64,000 bases of DNA from Vibrio mangrovi (GTDB lineage: Bacteria; Pseudomonadota; Gammaproteobacteria; Enterobacterales; Vibrionaceae): assembly GCF_024346955.1 (NCBI RefSeq), contig NZ_AP024883.1:1054001-1118000 (forward strand). The letters run 5' to 3'. The notes under the pieces were generated by a model. The model searched no databases and was not told the origin of the DNA. It saw only the letters and a program-made list of their open reading frames with translations. The position numbers and the translations under genes are program-made. Shown here piece by piece: positions 6,764-15,985 of the stretch; positions within the stretch are counted from its first letter, which is position 1; each line of letters starts with the position of its first letter.

Positions 6764-8764
6764 ATGAGTCTGGGCCCGGTAGGGATGAATTCTGGCATGG
6801 ATATAAATGCCATGGTCAGCAAGATTGTCGATTCGGAGCGTGTTCCCAAGCAGCAACGGATCGATAGTCAGCGGACGCAGAATAATGCCAGTATTAGTGC
6901 CTACGGCCGACTCAGGGAGTCGCTGGATACGATGAAAACGCTGATGACGAACTTTCGTCAGAAAGAGGCGTTTGCATTACGAAAAGTTGATACGACCAAT
7001 GAAAGTGTCGTATCAGCAACAGCGACGACGGATGCTATTGCAGGAAGATACGCTATCGATGTGTTGCAGCTTGCTCAAAGCCACAAGGTCGCATCTAACG
7101 TTTTTGCGGAAGATACGAAATTTGGGCCGGGTAAGCTGCATATTTCGTTAGGGAATCGTAGTTTTTCGGTTGATGTTCAATCGGATTCCCGCCTGAAAGA
7201 TGTGGTCAATGGTATTAACTCTGCTAAGGGAAATCCGGGAGTCCGGGCTTCTGTCATCAATGATATCAATGGTCCTCGTCTTATTGTCGCTGCAAACCAG
7301 TCCGGCGAGGAAAATAAGATACAGATTCATTCGGACGCACCGAAGGGAAGTACTTTAAAACAGCTAGAATATAAAACGCTTGAACAACGTGTGAAAGACT
7401 TAGAAAAGGCACGTTCTCAGGCTCAGCAACTCATTACACCCCTCACTCCTGAACAACAGAAAATCGCCGGAAAAGTTGCAGAGAAATTAGAAACTGCAGC
7501 CCGGGCGGTTGATCAGTCTGTTGCCGACGAAATCCGTCAGGCTGCTGAAAAGGCACAATCCGACGGTTCAACTGCTGGCGAATTACCGGATACAGCGGTT
7601 AGTGCAGTTGCGGATGCCGCCAAAAAAGCACAGGATTACGTTCGGCCGGAAGAGCGCATTCCCGGTTGGAGTGAAACTGCATCCGGAACACTGCTAGATT
7701 CTTATCAGGAGCCGGAAGCAGAACTGGATCAGAGTGCTATTGATAAATCGGGAGATGTTCCGGGGTGGTCAAATACAGCTTCGGGAACATTATACGATTC
7801 ATATGTCACTCCTAAAGAAGCTCAGGCAAAACTTCGGGATAAGTTATCTCAGGAAGAAGCTGAAATTGAATCCGCAGTGCGTTCCGGTGCAATGACACCA
7901 GAAGAAGCGAAAGCACAGGAACGTGCGAAACTTTCTCCTGAAGAGCGGGCTTATATTGAGAATATTGAAAAAGTACAGTCTGAGCTGCAAGCTGCTCAGG
8001 ATGCTTTTGACGCTTATCAGGGTATGTCTGAAGTTCAGGCTGCTCAGGATGCGAAAGTGATGCTGGATGGTGTCGCGACCCTTTCAAGCAACAATAATGT
8101 TATTGAAAATGCGATTGATGGTGTTGACCTGACCGTAAAAGGGAAAACCAAATCCAATCAGCCTCCGGCAGAAATCGATATTGAGTATGACCGGGATACG
8201 GTCAGAGATGATATTCATCAATTTGTCGATTCATACAATCAGTTTTATCAACTGTCCAAAGAATTATCAAATGTCGATCCGCAAACCGGAGAAGCAGGTC
8301 CGCTAGCCGGTGATAGTGTGGTCCGCAATGCGGATTCCCGTTTGAAACGAGTTTTCTCTTCCCAGATCCGTCAGGCTCCGGAAAATCTGAAAAGTCTGAC
8401 AGAATTTGGTATTACAACGACCCGGCAGGGAACGTTGGAAATAAATGAAGATATGCTGACCCGGCAACTGAATAACAACTTTGATAAGCTCGGTGATTTT
8501 TTTGGCGGACGGGACGGTTTCGCGAAAAGGGTTGAAGATGCGATTCAGAACATGACGGGTGTAACCGGTTCTCTCCGTACCCGGGAGAACAGTATGGTTG
8601 AGCAGAATCGTCGTCTGGATGGTGATCAGGAGTCACTGAATCGCCGTATGGATACGTTAGAACAGCGTACTCACGATAAATTTCTGGCAATGCAGGATGC
8701 AACAAGCAAGATGCAGAGCCAGCTTTCAGGTATGATGAACGCATTAGGTCCGTCAAATGGATGA
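6764..8764 (+). CDS. fliD: flagellar filament cap protein FliD (HAP2)
   Basis: A 666-residue cap protein that sits at the filament tip and folds incoming flagellin. The N-terminal FliD domain (about 10-110, GMDINAMVSKIVDSERVPKQ) and the C-terminal domain (about 435-660) are clear. Between them is a long Ala/Glu/Gln-rich, coiled-coil-like insertion (about 200-430) that makes it longer than the usual 450-480 residues. The insertion holds two near-identical 19-residue segments, IPGWSETASGTLLDSYQEP (299-317) and VPGWSNTASGTLYDSYVTP (332-350). Also called flaH in V. cholerae. Its stop overlaps the flaI start by eight bases. Confidence 0.95.
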   Translation: MSLGPVGMNSGMDINAMVSKIVDSERVPKQQRIDSQRTQNNASISAYGRLRESLDTMKTLMTNFRQKEAFALRKVDTTNESVVSATATTDAIAGRYAIDVLQLAQSHKVASNVFAEDTKFGPGKLHISLGNRSFSVDVQSDSRLKDVVNGINSAKGNPGVRASVINDINGPRLIVAANQSGEENKIQIHSDAPKGSTLKQLEYKTLEQRVKDLEKARSQAQQLITPLTPEQQKIAGKVAEKLETAARAVDQSVADEIRQAAEKAQSDGSTAGELPDTAVSAVADAAKKAQDYVRPEERIPGWSETASGTLLDSYQEPEAELDQSAIDKSGDVPGWSNTASGTLYDSYVTPKEAQAKLRDKLSQEEAEIESAVRSGAMTPEEAKAQERAKLSPEERAYIENIEKVQSELQAAQDAFDAYQGMSEVQAAQDAKVMLDGVATLSSNNNVIENAIDGVDLTVKGKTKSNQPPAEIDIEYDRDTVRDDIHQFVDSYNQFYQLSKELSNVDPQTGEAGPLAGDSVVRNADSRLKRVFSSQIRQAPENLKSLTEFGITTTRQGTLEINEDMLTRQLNNNFDKLGDFFGGRDGFAKRVEDAIQNMTGVTGSLRTRENSMVEQNRRLDGDQESLNRRMDTLEQRTHDKFLAMQDATSKMQSQLSGMMNALGPSNG

Positions 8765-9062
8765 TAACTTGAATCGGCTAAGTGATCTTGATCACGAAAT
8801 TGATGAATTACTTCAGGCTGAAGAAATAAACACTGAAGTAATTCATCAGTTAGTCGATAAAAGGGATCAGATATTGCAGGTATTGATTCAGGAAGCGTCA
8901 GAAAATCAACAGTTCTTGCGTTCTGAGTCGTGGCAGCATGCAATTAAGCGTACCCAACGACTTGTTGAAGAGATGCAACTGAAAACATCAGGTATCGGGA
9001 AATCATTACAAAAGTACCGGTATGGAAATAAATCTGTTCAGCAGTACAAGAAGTTTTTATGA
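8757..9062 (+). CDS. flaI: flagellar protein FlaI (FliT-like)
   Basis: A 101-residue, almost wholly helical, acidic protein between fliD and fliS. This is the place where FliT-type export chaperones are found, and vibrios call it FlaI. It is likely to bind FliD or regulate export; that is inferred from position and size. The start codon overlaps the last eight bases of fliD (translational coupling). Confidence 0.85.
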   Translation: MDDNLNRLSDLDHEIDELLQAEEINTEVIHQLVDKRDQILQVLIQEASENQQFLRSESWQHAIKRTQRLVEEMQLKTSGIGKSLQKYRYGNKSVQQYKKFL

Positions 9063-9074
9063 AAGAGGAAGACT

Positions 9075-9485
9075 ATGCGTGGTTCTTTACAGGCTTACAA
9101 AAAAGTATCAGTGGACAGCCAGCTCAGTGCGGCCTCACCGCATAAAGTCGTACAGATGCTGATGGCTGGAGCGATCGAGCGCCTGATACAAGCTAAAGCG
9201 GCAATGATACAAGGTAATATCCCTGTCAAAGGTGAACGTTTAGGCAAAGCCTTGGATATTGTTATTAGTTTGCGTAGCTGCTTATCTATGGATGATGGTG
9301 GCGATATTGCCAGAAATCTGGACCAGCTTTATGAGTTTGTTATTACCCAGATAACTCAGGCCAACCATCTCAATGAACCTCAATTGCTTGATGATGTGAT
9401 TGATATCATTCGGGAAATTAAATCCGCGTGGGATCAGATTCCCGCAGAATATCATCATCTCACTTCATCTGAAGTAGGAATGTAA
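9075..9485 (+). CDS. fliS: flagellin export chaperone FliS
   Basis: A 136-residue FliS (FlaJ) that binds the C-terminal D0 helix of flagellin and prevents early polymerisation. Family features: MRGSLQAYKKVSVDSQLSAA with the conserved SPHKVVQMLMAGAIERL, four helices, and usual length (about 130). An AGAGGAAG ribosome site precedes it. It is last in the flaG-fliD-flaI-fliS run; hairpins and a terminator follow. Confidence 0.95.
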   Translation: MRGSLQAYKKVSVDSQLSAASPHKVVQMLMAGAIERLIQAKAAMIQGNIPVKGERLGKALDIVISLRSCLSMDDGGDIARNLDQLYEFVITQITQANHLNEPQLLDDVIDIIREIKSAWDQIPAEYHHLTSSEVGM

Positions 9486-9563
9486 GTTTATTGGAAGCAT
9501 CTCACTCAATCGACGATTGAGTGCTGCTTCGTATTGCCATATTTTTTGAATTCAATAGAATAG

Positions 9564-9597
9564 AAGCCACTATCACTATAGATTAGTGGCTTTTTTG
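9564..9597 (+). terminator. intrinsic terminator after fliS
   Basis: Nine-base-pair stem AAGCCACTA (9564-9572) with TAGTGGCTT (9584-9592), followed by TTTTT. A second hairpin just upstream (CACTCAAT...ATTGAGTG, 9503-9523) lacks a T run. Confidence 0.85.
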
Positions 9598-9602
9598 TTG
9601 CT
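9587..9602 (+). promoter_or_regulatory. possible sigma-54-like -24/-12 element before flrA
   Basis: TGGC at 9587-9590 and TTGCT at 9598-9602 place GG and GC exactly 12 bases apart, as in sigma-54 promoters. It overlaps the T run of the fliS terminator and the spacer is all T/G, so it may be coincidence. FlrA is usually treated as the top, sigma-54-independent class. Confidence 0.25.
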
Positions 9603-9725
9603 GGTGGTTTGAATTTTTGTCTATTGTTTATCTAGAGAGCTGGTGAATGAACTGCTCCTCAAATCATAAAAATAGGAATTCAACAGTAACAATAACCTAA
9701 TGGATGAAGGCAAATATACTTACCT

Positions 9726-11195
9726 ATGCAAGGTTTAGCGAAACTGCTCGTGATTGAGGATGATCCTGCGATTCGCCGGCAAATCAGTATTATTTTGGAT
9801 TTTGTGGGTGAACCCTGTGAGGTGATCGAGTCGTCTCAGTTTGAGCAGATTGATTGGTCTGCAATATGGGCCGGTTTTATTTTAGGCTCATTCAATGATG
9901 GACATCTTACCGATACGCTTCAGGGGCGGTTAAAGGATGTTAGTCATATTCCACTGCTGATGATGGATCAACAGCCTTATTCTCTGGAATCTTTCTCCAA
10001 TTATGTTGGAGAACTTGATTTCCCGCTCAATTACCCTCAACTGACCGAAGCGTTGCGGCACTGTAAAGATTTCTTAGGCCGGAAGGGCATTTCTGTTTTT
10101 GCTTCCGGACGTAAAAATACGCTATTTCGAAGTCTGGTCGGGCAAAGTTCAGGTGTTCAGGAAGTCCGTCATTTGATTGAACAGGTTTCCGGCACGGATG
10201 CGAATGTACTGATTCTGGGTGAATCCGGCACAGGGAAAGAAGTGGTCGCCCGCAATGTACACTACCATTCACCGCGACGTAACGGGCCTTTTGTTCCGAT
10301 TAACTGTGGCGCCATCCCGGCTGACTTGCTGGAAAGTGAGCTTTTCGGGCATGAAAAAGGTGCTTTTACCGGCGCATTGACGGCCCGGAAAGGCAGGTTT
10401 GAACTGGCGGAAGGCGGAACTTTATTTCTGGATGAAATCGGTGATATGCCGATGGCGATGCAGGTGAAGTTGTTACGTGTATTGCAAGAGCGTTGTTTTG
10501 AGCGAGTAGGAGGCAATACGACAATTAAAGTCAATGTCCGGGTCATTGCCGCAACACACCGTAATCTGGAGTCGATGATCGATAAAGAATCGTTCAGGGA
10601 AGACCTTTATTACCGTTTGAATGTGTTTCCGATTGAAATGCCGGCTCTGAAAGAACGTAAAGACGATATTCCGTTGTTGATACAGGAATTGCTGACGCGA
10701 ATGGAGTCGGAAGGCGCTTCGCCGATATGCTTTACGCCAAGAGCGGTTCATTCCCTGATGGAACACGACTGGCCGGGCAATGTCCGGGAACTGGCGAATC
10801 TGGTTGAACGGATGATCATTCTTTATCCTAACAGTCTGGTTGATGTTAATCATTTGCCAACCAAATATCGCTACAGCGATATTCCTGAATTCCAGCCGGA
10901 AGTGAGTCGTTTCAGTAGTATTGAAGAGCAGGAACGTGATGTTTTAGCTGATATTTTTTCAGAGGATTTTCAACTGAGCGATGTTGAACAGGAACTAATG
11001 AATCATGTTAATGCACCTCAGTCACTCCCACCGGAAGGAGTTAATCTGAAAGAGTTACTGGCTGAGCTTGAAGTCAATTTGATCAATCAGGCGTTGGATG
11101 CTCAGGATGGTGTTGTTGCCCGTGCCGCCGATATGTTGGGAATGCGCAGAACGACATTGGTTGAGAAAATGAAGAAGTACAATATGAATCGCTAG
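9726..11195 (+). CDS. flrA: flagellar master regulator FlrA (FleQ-type sigma-54 activator)
   Basis: A 489-residue sigma-54 enhancer-binding protein at the top of the polar flagellar cascade; it turns on flrBC, fliE- and fliK-type operons. An N-terminal FleQ-like degenerate receiver (1-120) lacks the phospho-acceptor Asp (the strand reads WAGFILGSF). The AAA+ domain has Walker A GESGTGKE (165-172) and GAFTGA (212-217), which contacts sigma-54. The C-terminal helix-turn-helix reads ARAADMLGMRRTTLVEKMKK. In homologues the AAA+ domain binds cyclic di-GMP. Monocistronic; 240 bases upstream hold the fliS terminator and an unrecognised promoter. Confidence 0.96.
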   Translation: MQGLAKLLVIEDDPAIRRQISIILDFVGEPCEVIESSQFEQIDWSAIWAGFILGSFNDGHLTDTLQGRLKDVSHIPLLMMDQQPYSLESFSNYVGELDFPLNYPQLTEALRHCKDFLGRKGISVFASGRKNTLFRSLVGQSSGVQEVRHLIEQVSGTDANVLILGESGTGKEVVARNVHYHSPRRNGPFVPINCGAIPADLLESELFGHEKGAFTGALTARKGRFELAEGGTLFLDEIGDMPMAMQVKLLRVLQERCFERVGGNTTIKVNVRVIAATHRNLESMIDKESFREDLYYRLNVFPIEMPALKERKDDIPLLIQELLTRMESEGASPICFTPRAVHSLMEHDWPGNVRELANLVERMIILYPNSLVDVNHLPTKYRYSDIPEFQPEVSRFSSIEEQERDVLADIFSEDFQLSDVEQELMNHVNAPQSLPPEGVNLKELLAELEVNLINQALDAQDGVVARAADMLGMRRTTLVEKMKKYNMNR

Positions 11196-11272
11196 CGTCA
11201 GAAAATAGTCAATATATTGTCATTTGTTTTTTGTTTGTACTTAATTTATTGAATTTTTTACATAAAATGGCC

Positions 11273-11289
11273 TGGAACGCTTCTTGCTT
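11273..11289 (+). promoter_or_regulatory. sigma-54 promoter of flrBC
   Basis: TGGAACG (11273-11279), four bases, TTGCTT (11284-11289); GG and GC are 12 bases apart. The consensus is TGGCACG-N4-TTGCW. It lies inside the apparent upstream extension of the flrB frame, so flrB must start later, at 11327. Confidence 0.88.
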
Positions 11290-11326
11290 TCAGGCTATTG
11301 TTGTTTTGACAGAACAGAAAACCAAT

Positions 11327-12382
11327 ATGCAAGAATCTCAGGCTCAGACACAACTTTCTCATCTTGATTCTATCGAGGATCAGGTTGAGCGATATAAACA
11401 GGTACTTGATGTCATGCCTGCCGGCGTTATTTTGCTGGATACTCAGGGAATTGTTCGGGAGGCAAATCCTGAAGCGGTCCGGTTACTGGAAGTCCCGTTG
11501 GTCGGTGAGCGGTGGTATGCTGTGATTCAGGCTGCCTTTGCGCCAAAAGAAGATGACGGACACGAAATTTCTCTGCGCAATGGGCGGAAAGTCCGCTTAG
11601 CTATTTCTGCTTCATCAACCGGTCAGTTGATATTAATTACCGATTTAACTGAGACTCGTCTGCTTCAGGCTCGGGTGAGTGACTTACAGCGGCTCTCTTC
11701 GCTGGGACGGATGGTCGCTTCACTGGCTCACCAGGTTCGTACGCCGCTATCCAGTGCCATGTTGTATGCATCAAACCTTGCTGCACCTCATCTACCTAAT
11801 GCAACACGCGAACGTTTTCAAACCAAGTTGATGGATCGGCTGCATGATTTGGATAAGCAGGTGAACGATATGTTGTTGTTTGCCAAAGGAGGCGATAATA
11901 AAGTCGTTAAACCTTTTACACTTGATGAACTGGTCCGGGAATTTTATCCGATGGTGGAAACAGCAATACAAAGCCATCAGATCGACTATGGGCAGGAGGT
12001 CGAGCAACCGGAAATTTCTCTTTTAGGAAATCCGAATGCGATTGCTTCTGCATTGAGCAATTTGGTGATGAATGCGATTCAGAACACGGGGAAAGGCGCT
12101 CAGATCGATGTCTTTTTCCGTCCGGTTCAGGGGGTGCTGAAAATTTCGGTGCAGGATAACGGGCCGGGAATTCCCGAATCAATGCAAAATAAAATTATGG
12201 AGCCTTTTTTTACGACACGTTCTCAGGGAACGGGTCTGGGGCTCGCGGTTGTCCAGATGGTTTGTCGTGCACACGACGGGCATCTTGAATTGATTTCTGA
12301 AGAAGGAGATGGTGCGTGTTTCACGATGTGCATTCCTCTGGAACGGACGGTTTCTCATGAGAATTCAGAGACAGGAGAGTAA
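11327..12382 (+). CDS. flrB: two-component sensor kinase FlrB
   Basis: A 351-residue cytoplasmic histidine kinase that phosphorylates FlrC. No membrane segment. A PAS-like domain (about 22-110, DVMPAGVILLDTQGIVREAN) is followed by the dimerisation/phosphoacceptor domain with His135 (ASLAHQVRTP) and a HATPase domain (NPNAIASALSNLVMNAIQN; DNGPGIP; GTGLGLAVV). The open frame runs back to 11231, but that part covers the sigma-54 promoter; the ATG at 11327 (MQESQAQ) is the sensible start. It is two bases upstream of flrC. Confidence 0.95.
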   Translation: MQESQAQTQLSHLDSIEDQVERYKQVLDVMPAGVILLDTQGIVREANPEAVRLLEVPLVGERWYAVIQAAFAPKEDDGHEISLRNGRKVRLAISASSTGQLILITDLTETRLLQARVSDLQRLSSLGRMVASLAHQVRTPLSSAMLYASNLAAPHLPNATRERFQTKLMDRLHDLDKQVNDMLLFAKGGDNKVVKPFTLDELVREFYPMVETAIQSHQIDYGQEVEQPEISLLGNPNAIASALSNLVMNAIQNTGKGAQIDVFFRPVQGVLKISVQDNGPGIPESMQNKIMEPFFTTRSQGTGLGLAVVQMVCRAHDGHLELISEEGDGACFTMCIPLERTVSHENSETGE

Positions 12383-12384
12383 TC

Positions 12385-13821
12385 ATGGCTCAGAGCAAAG
12401 TACTGATTGTTGAAGATGATGAAGGTTTACGTGAAGCATTAGTGGATACCTTAGCTCTGGCCGGTTATGAGTGGGTCGAAGCTGATTGTGCCGAAGAGGC
12501 TTTGGTTAAACTGAAAACAGAGTCTGTAGATATTGTTGTTTCTGATGTGCAGATGGCCGGTATGGGCGGACTGGCATTGTTGCGTAATATCAAACAGCAT
12601 TGGCCAAACCTTCCGGTTCTGCTTATGACTGCTTATGCCAATATTGAAGATGCCGTTGCTGCAATGAAAGAAGGTGCCATCGACTATATGGCAAAGCCAT
12701 TTGCGCCTGAAGTCCTGTTGAATATGGTCAGTCGCTATGCGCCGGTCAAATCTGATGACAATGGTGATGCTGTTGTTGCTGATGAAAAGAGTGTGAAATT
12801 GCTGGCTTTGGCAGATAAAGTCGCCAAAACAGATGCGAACGTCATGATTCTGGGACCGAGTGGCTCTGGGAAAGAAGTGATGTCCCGCTACATCCATAAT
12901 GCTTCCCAACGCAAGGACGGGCCTTTTGTTGCCATCAACTGTGCAGCGATTCCGGATAATATGCTGGAAGCAACGCTGTTCGGTTATGAAAAAGGCGCTT
13001 TTACCGGAGCGATTCAGGCTTGTCCCGGTAAATTTGAGCAGGCTCAGGGCGGAACTATTCTGCTCGATGAAATCAGCGAGATGGATTTGAATCTGCAGGC
13101 GAAGTTACTGCGGGTTTTACAGGAAAGAGAAGTCGAACGTCTGGGCAGTCGTAAAAGTATTCAACTGGATGTCAGGGTGCTGGCGACCAGTAACCGGGAT
13201 TTAAAGACTTACGTTCAGGAAGGAAATTTCCGGGAAGATTTATATTATCGTCTGAACGTGTTTCCGATTTCCTGGCCAGCTCTGCGGGATCGGCAGGGTG
13301 ATATTGAGCCTTTGGCGCAGCATCTGGTTGAACGAAATTGTAAAAAGCTGGGGATTGCCGTTCCTCGCATGATGCCTTCTGCTGTCGAAAAACTGCTGTC
13401 TTATCCGTGGCCCGGTAATGTTCGGGAACTGGATAATGTGATTCAGAGAGCGCTCATTCTGAGTGAAAACGGGAATATTGCCGAAGAGCATATTCTACTG
13501 GAAGGTGTCGACTGGAAAGATGCCGGAAGCCTTCAGAAACTGGTTGAAAATGATCGGCCTTTATCTGCTCCTGTATCGATCCCGACGCCTGAAGTACCGA
13601 CTGTCAAAACAGTGGCTCAGAGCGAAGCTGTCAGAAATCAGTCAAGTATTTCTGATCTTGGCGGAGAACTGCGGGATCAGGAATACTCAATTATTCTCGA
13701 AACTTTGATTGCGTGTAAAGGCCGCCGGAAAGAGATGGCCGAGCGGTTGGGAATCAGTCCGAGAACATTACGTTATAAGCTGGCGAAGATGCGCGATGCG
13801 GGGATTGAAATCCCGGGTTAG
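12385..13821 (+). CDS. flrC: sigma-54 response regulator FlrC
   Basis: A 478-residue response regulator that, when phosphorylated by FlrB, activates later sigma-54 flagellar promoters (hook, basal body and one flagellin in V. cholerae). Receiver with Asp54 (VVSDVQMAGM), AAA+ domain with Walker A GPSGSGKE and YEKGAFTGAI, and a Fis-type helix-turn-helix (KEMAERLGISPRTLRYKLAK). A Pro/Val-rich linker separates AAA+ and the DNA-binding domain. Two bases after flrB, so co-transcribed. Confidence 0.96.
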   Translation: MAQSKVLIVEDDEGLREALVDTLALAGYEWVEADCAEEALVKLKTESVDIVVSDVQMAGMGGLALLRNIKQHWPNLPVLLMTAYANIEDAVAAMKEGAIDYMAKPFAPEVLLNMVSRYAPVKSDDNGDAVVADEKSVKLLALADKVAKTDANVMILGPSGSGKEVMSRYIHNASQRKDGPFVAINCAAIPDNMLEATLFGYEKGAFTGAIQACPGKFEQAQGGTILLDEISEMDLNLQAKLLRVLQEREVERLGSRKSIQLDVRVLATSNRDLKTYVQEGNFREDLYYRLNVFPISWPALRDRQGDIEPLAQHLVERNCKKLGIAVPRMMPSAVEKLLSYPWPGNVRELDNVIQRALILSENGNIAEEHILLEGVDWKDAGSLQKLVENDRPLSAPVSIPTPEVPTVKTVAQSEAVRNQSSISDLGGELRDQEYSIILETLIACKGRRKEMAERLGISPRTLRYKLAKMRDAGIEIPG

Positions 13822-13836
13822 GGTATTTATATCAAG

Positions 13837-13852
13837 TGGCACACTAATTGCT
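13837..13852 (+). promoter_or_regulatory. sigma-54 promoter of the fliE operon
   Basis: TGGCACA (13837-13843), four bases, TTGCT (13848-13852), with GG and GC 12 bases apart: very close to TGGCACG-N4-TTGCW. It is 56 bases before the fliE start. Confidence 0.92.
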
Positions 13853-13908
13853 GGATAAGAGATAGACAACGATTATACGAGTCAAAGAATTGGCTATCAG
13901 AGGTACTT

Positions 13909-14220
13909 ATGAGATTAGATGGATTACAAAGCGAAATGCAGTCGATGATACAGGAAGCTTCCGGTAAACCGTCGACACCAACCGGGCAGTCGGTGAGTGC
14001 TGATTTCGGGGACCTTCTTAGTAAAGCGATCAATAACGTTAACGGGTTACAACAGAATTCAAGCAATCTGCAAACCCGCTTTGACCGGGGAGATGAAGGT
14101 GTTTCCCTGTCTGATGTGATGATTGCACGGAATAAGGCAAGCGTTGCATTTGATGCGACAATCCAGGTTCGGAATAAGCTGGTTGATGCTTATAAAGAAC
14201 TGATGAACATGCCGGTATAA
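13909..14220 (+). CDS. fliE: flagellar hook-basal body protein FliE
   Basis: A 103-residue protein that joins the MS ring to the proximal rod. The C-terminal half carries the family signature (VSLSDVMIARNKASVAFDAT, then VRNKLVDAYKELMNMPV). A GAGGTA site precedes the ATG. It is the first gene of fliEFGHIJ behind a sigma-54 promoter. Confidence 0.95.
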   Translation: MRLDGLQSEMQSMIQEASGKPSTPTGQSVSADFGDLLSKAINNVNGLQQNSSNLQTRFDRGDEGVSLSDVMIARNKASVAFDATIQVRNKLVDAYKELMNMPV

Positions 14221-14245
14221 CTTGTAAGTAGTGTAGGTAAGCAAC

Positions 14246-15985
14246 GTGGCCGAAGATAACCAATCGACAGACCTGACCCTGGCAGATGGTGGTGCACTTT
14301 CAGCAGATACTGATTTGCCGGTCGAACATCAGGATCCGGATTTAGATGAGAAGAGCGCATCTCGCTTTGATTTTGCAGTCGGAGATCTGGATCTGATTCG
14401 TCAGGTCGTTCTCGTCCTTTCCATCTCGATTTGTGTCGCTTTGATTATGATGCTGTTTTTCTGGGTGAAAGAACCGGAAATGCGTCCACTGGGTGCCTAT
14501 GACACCGAGGAATTGATTCCAATTCTGGATTATCTCGATCAGGGCAAGAAAGAGTACAAACTGGATGGTAATACGATTCTGGTTCCTGTCACCGAATACA
14601 GTGGTCTGAAGTTGGATTTAGCCCGGGCTGGTCTGAATCAGGATAAACAGGCTGGTGACGATATTCTGCTTCAGGATATGGGGTTTGGTGTATCGCAACG
14701 TCTTGAAATCGAGAGATTAAAACTGAGCCGGGAACGCCAGTTAGCCAAAGCGATTGAAGCGATGAATCAGGTGAGAAAAGCACGCGTGTTACTCGCCATG
14801 CCTAAATCAAGTGTTTTTGTCCGCCAGAATCAGGAAGCATCAGCATCTGTCTTTCTGACTCTGAGAACCGGCGCTAATCTGAAACAGGAAGAAATTGATT
14901 CGATCGTTGATATGGTTGCCAGTGCAGTTCCGGGAATGAAAACCACCCGGATTACTGTGACGGATCAACACGGTCGTTTGCTGAATTCAGGTTCTGCAGA
15001 CCCAGTGTCAACTGCACGTCGCAAAGAGCAGGAACTGGAGCGTAAACAGGAACAGGCTCTGCGGGATAAGATTGATTCTGTTCTCATTCCTATTCTGGGA
15101 CTGGGGCAATATACGGCTCAGGTTGATGTACAAATGGACTTTAGTGCGGTAGAGCAAACGAGCCGCCAGTTCGATCCGAACAAATCATCCACCCGAAGTG
15201 AATATACATTAGAAGACTACAACAATGGCAATGTCGTTGCCGGTGTTCCCGGAGCACTGAGTAATCAGCCGCCGGCGGACTCTTCAATTCCGGAAGATGT
15301 TGCACAAATGAAAGATGGCTCGACATTAGGGCAGGGTTCCGTACATAAAGAAGCGACCCGTAACTATGAGCTGAATACGACTGTGAGTCATGAGCGTAAA
15401 CAAACAGGTGTTATTCATCGTCAAACCGTTTCTGTTGCAATCAAAGATCGTGAGCGGGTGAATCCGGATACGGGAGAAATTACCTATGAGCCATTATCTG
15501 ACAGCCAGTTGAATGCTGTGCGTCAGGTGCTGGTCGGGGCGATTGGCTATAATGAACAACGAGGCGATTTACTGAACGTCTTAAGTATGCAGTTTGCTGA
15601 GCCTGAAGTGGCACAACTGGCTGATGTGCCGATTTGGGAAAATCCGAACTTTAGTGACTGGATTCGCTGGCTTGCAAGTGCGTTGGTTATCATTGTCGTG
15701 ATTCTTGTTCTGGTTCGTCCTGCGATGAAAAAACTTATCAATCCAGCAAGTGAAGATGAAGACCAGCTTTATGGTCCGGATGGACTGCCGATTGGTGCTG
15801 ATGGCGAAACCAGCCTGATTGGTGAAGACATTGAAGCCGGGGATTTGTTTGAGTTCGGTTCGACTATCGACCTGCCGAACCTGCATAAAGATGAAGATGT
15901 ACTGAAAGCAGTGCGGGCTCTGGTCGCTAATGAGCCGGAACTGGCTGCTCAGGTTGTGAAAAATTGGATGTTAAACGATGGCTGA
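14246..15985 (+). CDS. fliF: flagellar MS-ring protein FliF
   Basis: A 579-residue inner-membrane protein that forms the MS ring, the platform for the switch and export gate. Two membrane segments (about 53-73 and 472-491) flank the periplasmic ring-building region, which has the conserved secretin-like stretch (EEIDSIVDMVASAVPGM). The C-terminal tail (DVLKAVRALVANEPELAAQVVKNW cut into the FliG-binding part) is intact. GTG start at 14246; the end overlaps fliG by eight bases. Confidence 0.96.
   Translation: MAEDNQSTDLTLADGGALSADTDLPVEHQDPDLDEKSASRFDFAVGDLDLIRQVVLVLSISICVALIMMLFFWVKEPEMRPLGAYDTEELIPILDYLDQGKKEYKLDGNTILVPVTEYSGLKLDLARAGLNQDKQAGDDILLQDMGFGVSQRLEIERLKLSRERQLAKAIEAMNQVRKARVLLAMPKSSVFVRQNQEASASVFLTLRTGANLKQEEIDSIVDMVASAVPGMKTTRITVTDQHGRLLNSGSADPVSTARRKEQELERKQEQALRDKIDSVLIPILGLGQYTAQVDVQMDFSAVEQTSRQFDPNKSSTRSEYTLEDYNNGNVVAGVPGALSNQPPADSSIPEDVAQMKDGSTLGQGSVHKEATRNYELNTTVSHERKQTGVIHRQTVSVAIKDRERVNPDTGEITYEPLSDSQLNAVRQVLVGAIGYNEQRGDLLNVLSMQFAEPEVAQLADVPIWENPNFSDWIRWLASALVIIVVILVLVRPAMKKLINPASEDEDQLYGPDGLPIGADGETSLIGEDIEAGDLFEFGSTIDLPNLHKDEDVLKAVRALVANEPELAAQVVKNWMLNDG

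Noticed and set aside
11231..11326. N-terminal extension of the flrB frame
   Set aside because: It covers a clear sigma-54 promoter; the kinase begins at 11327.
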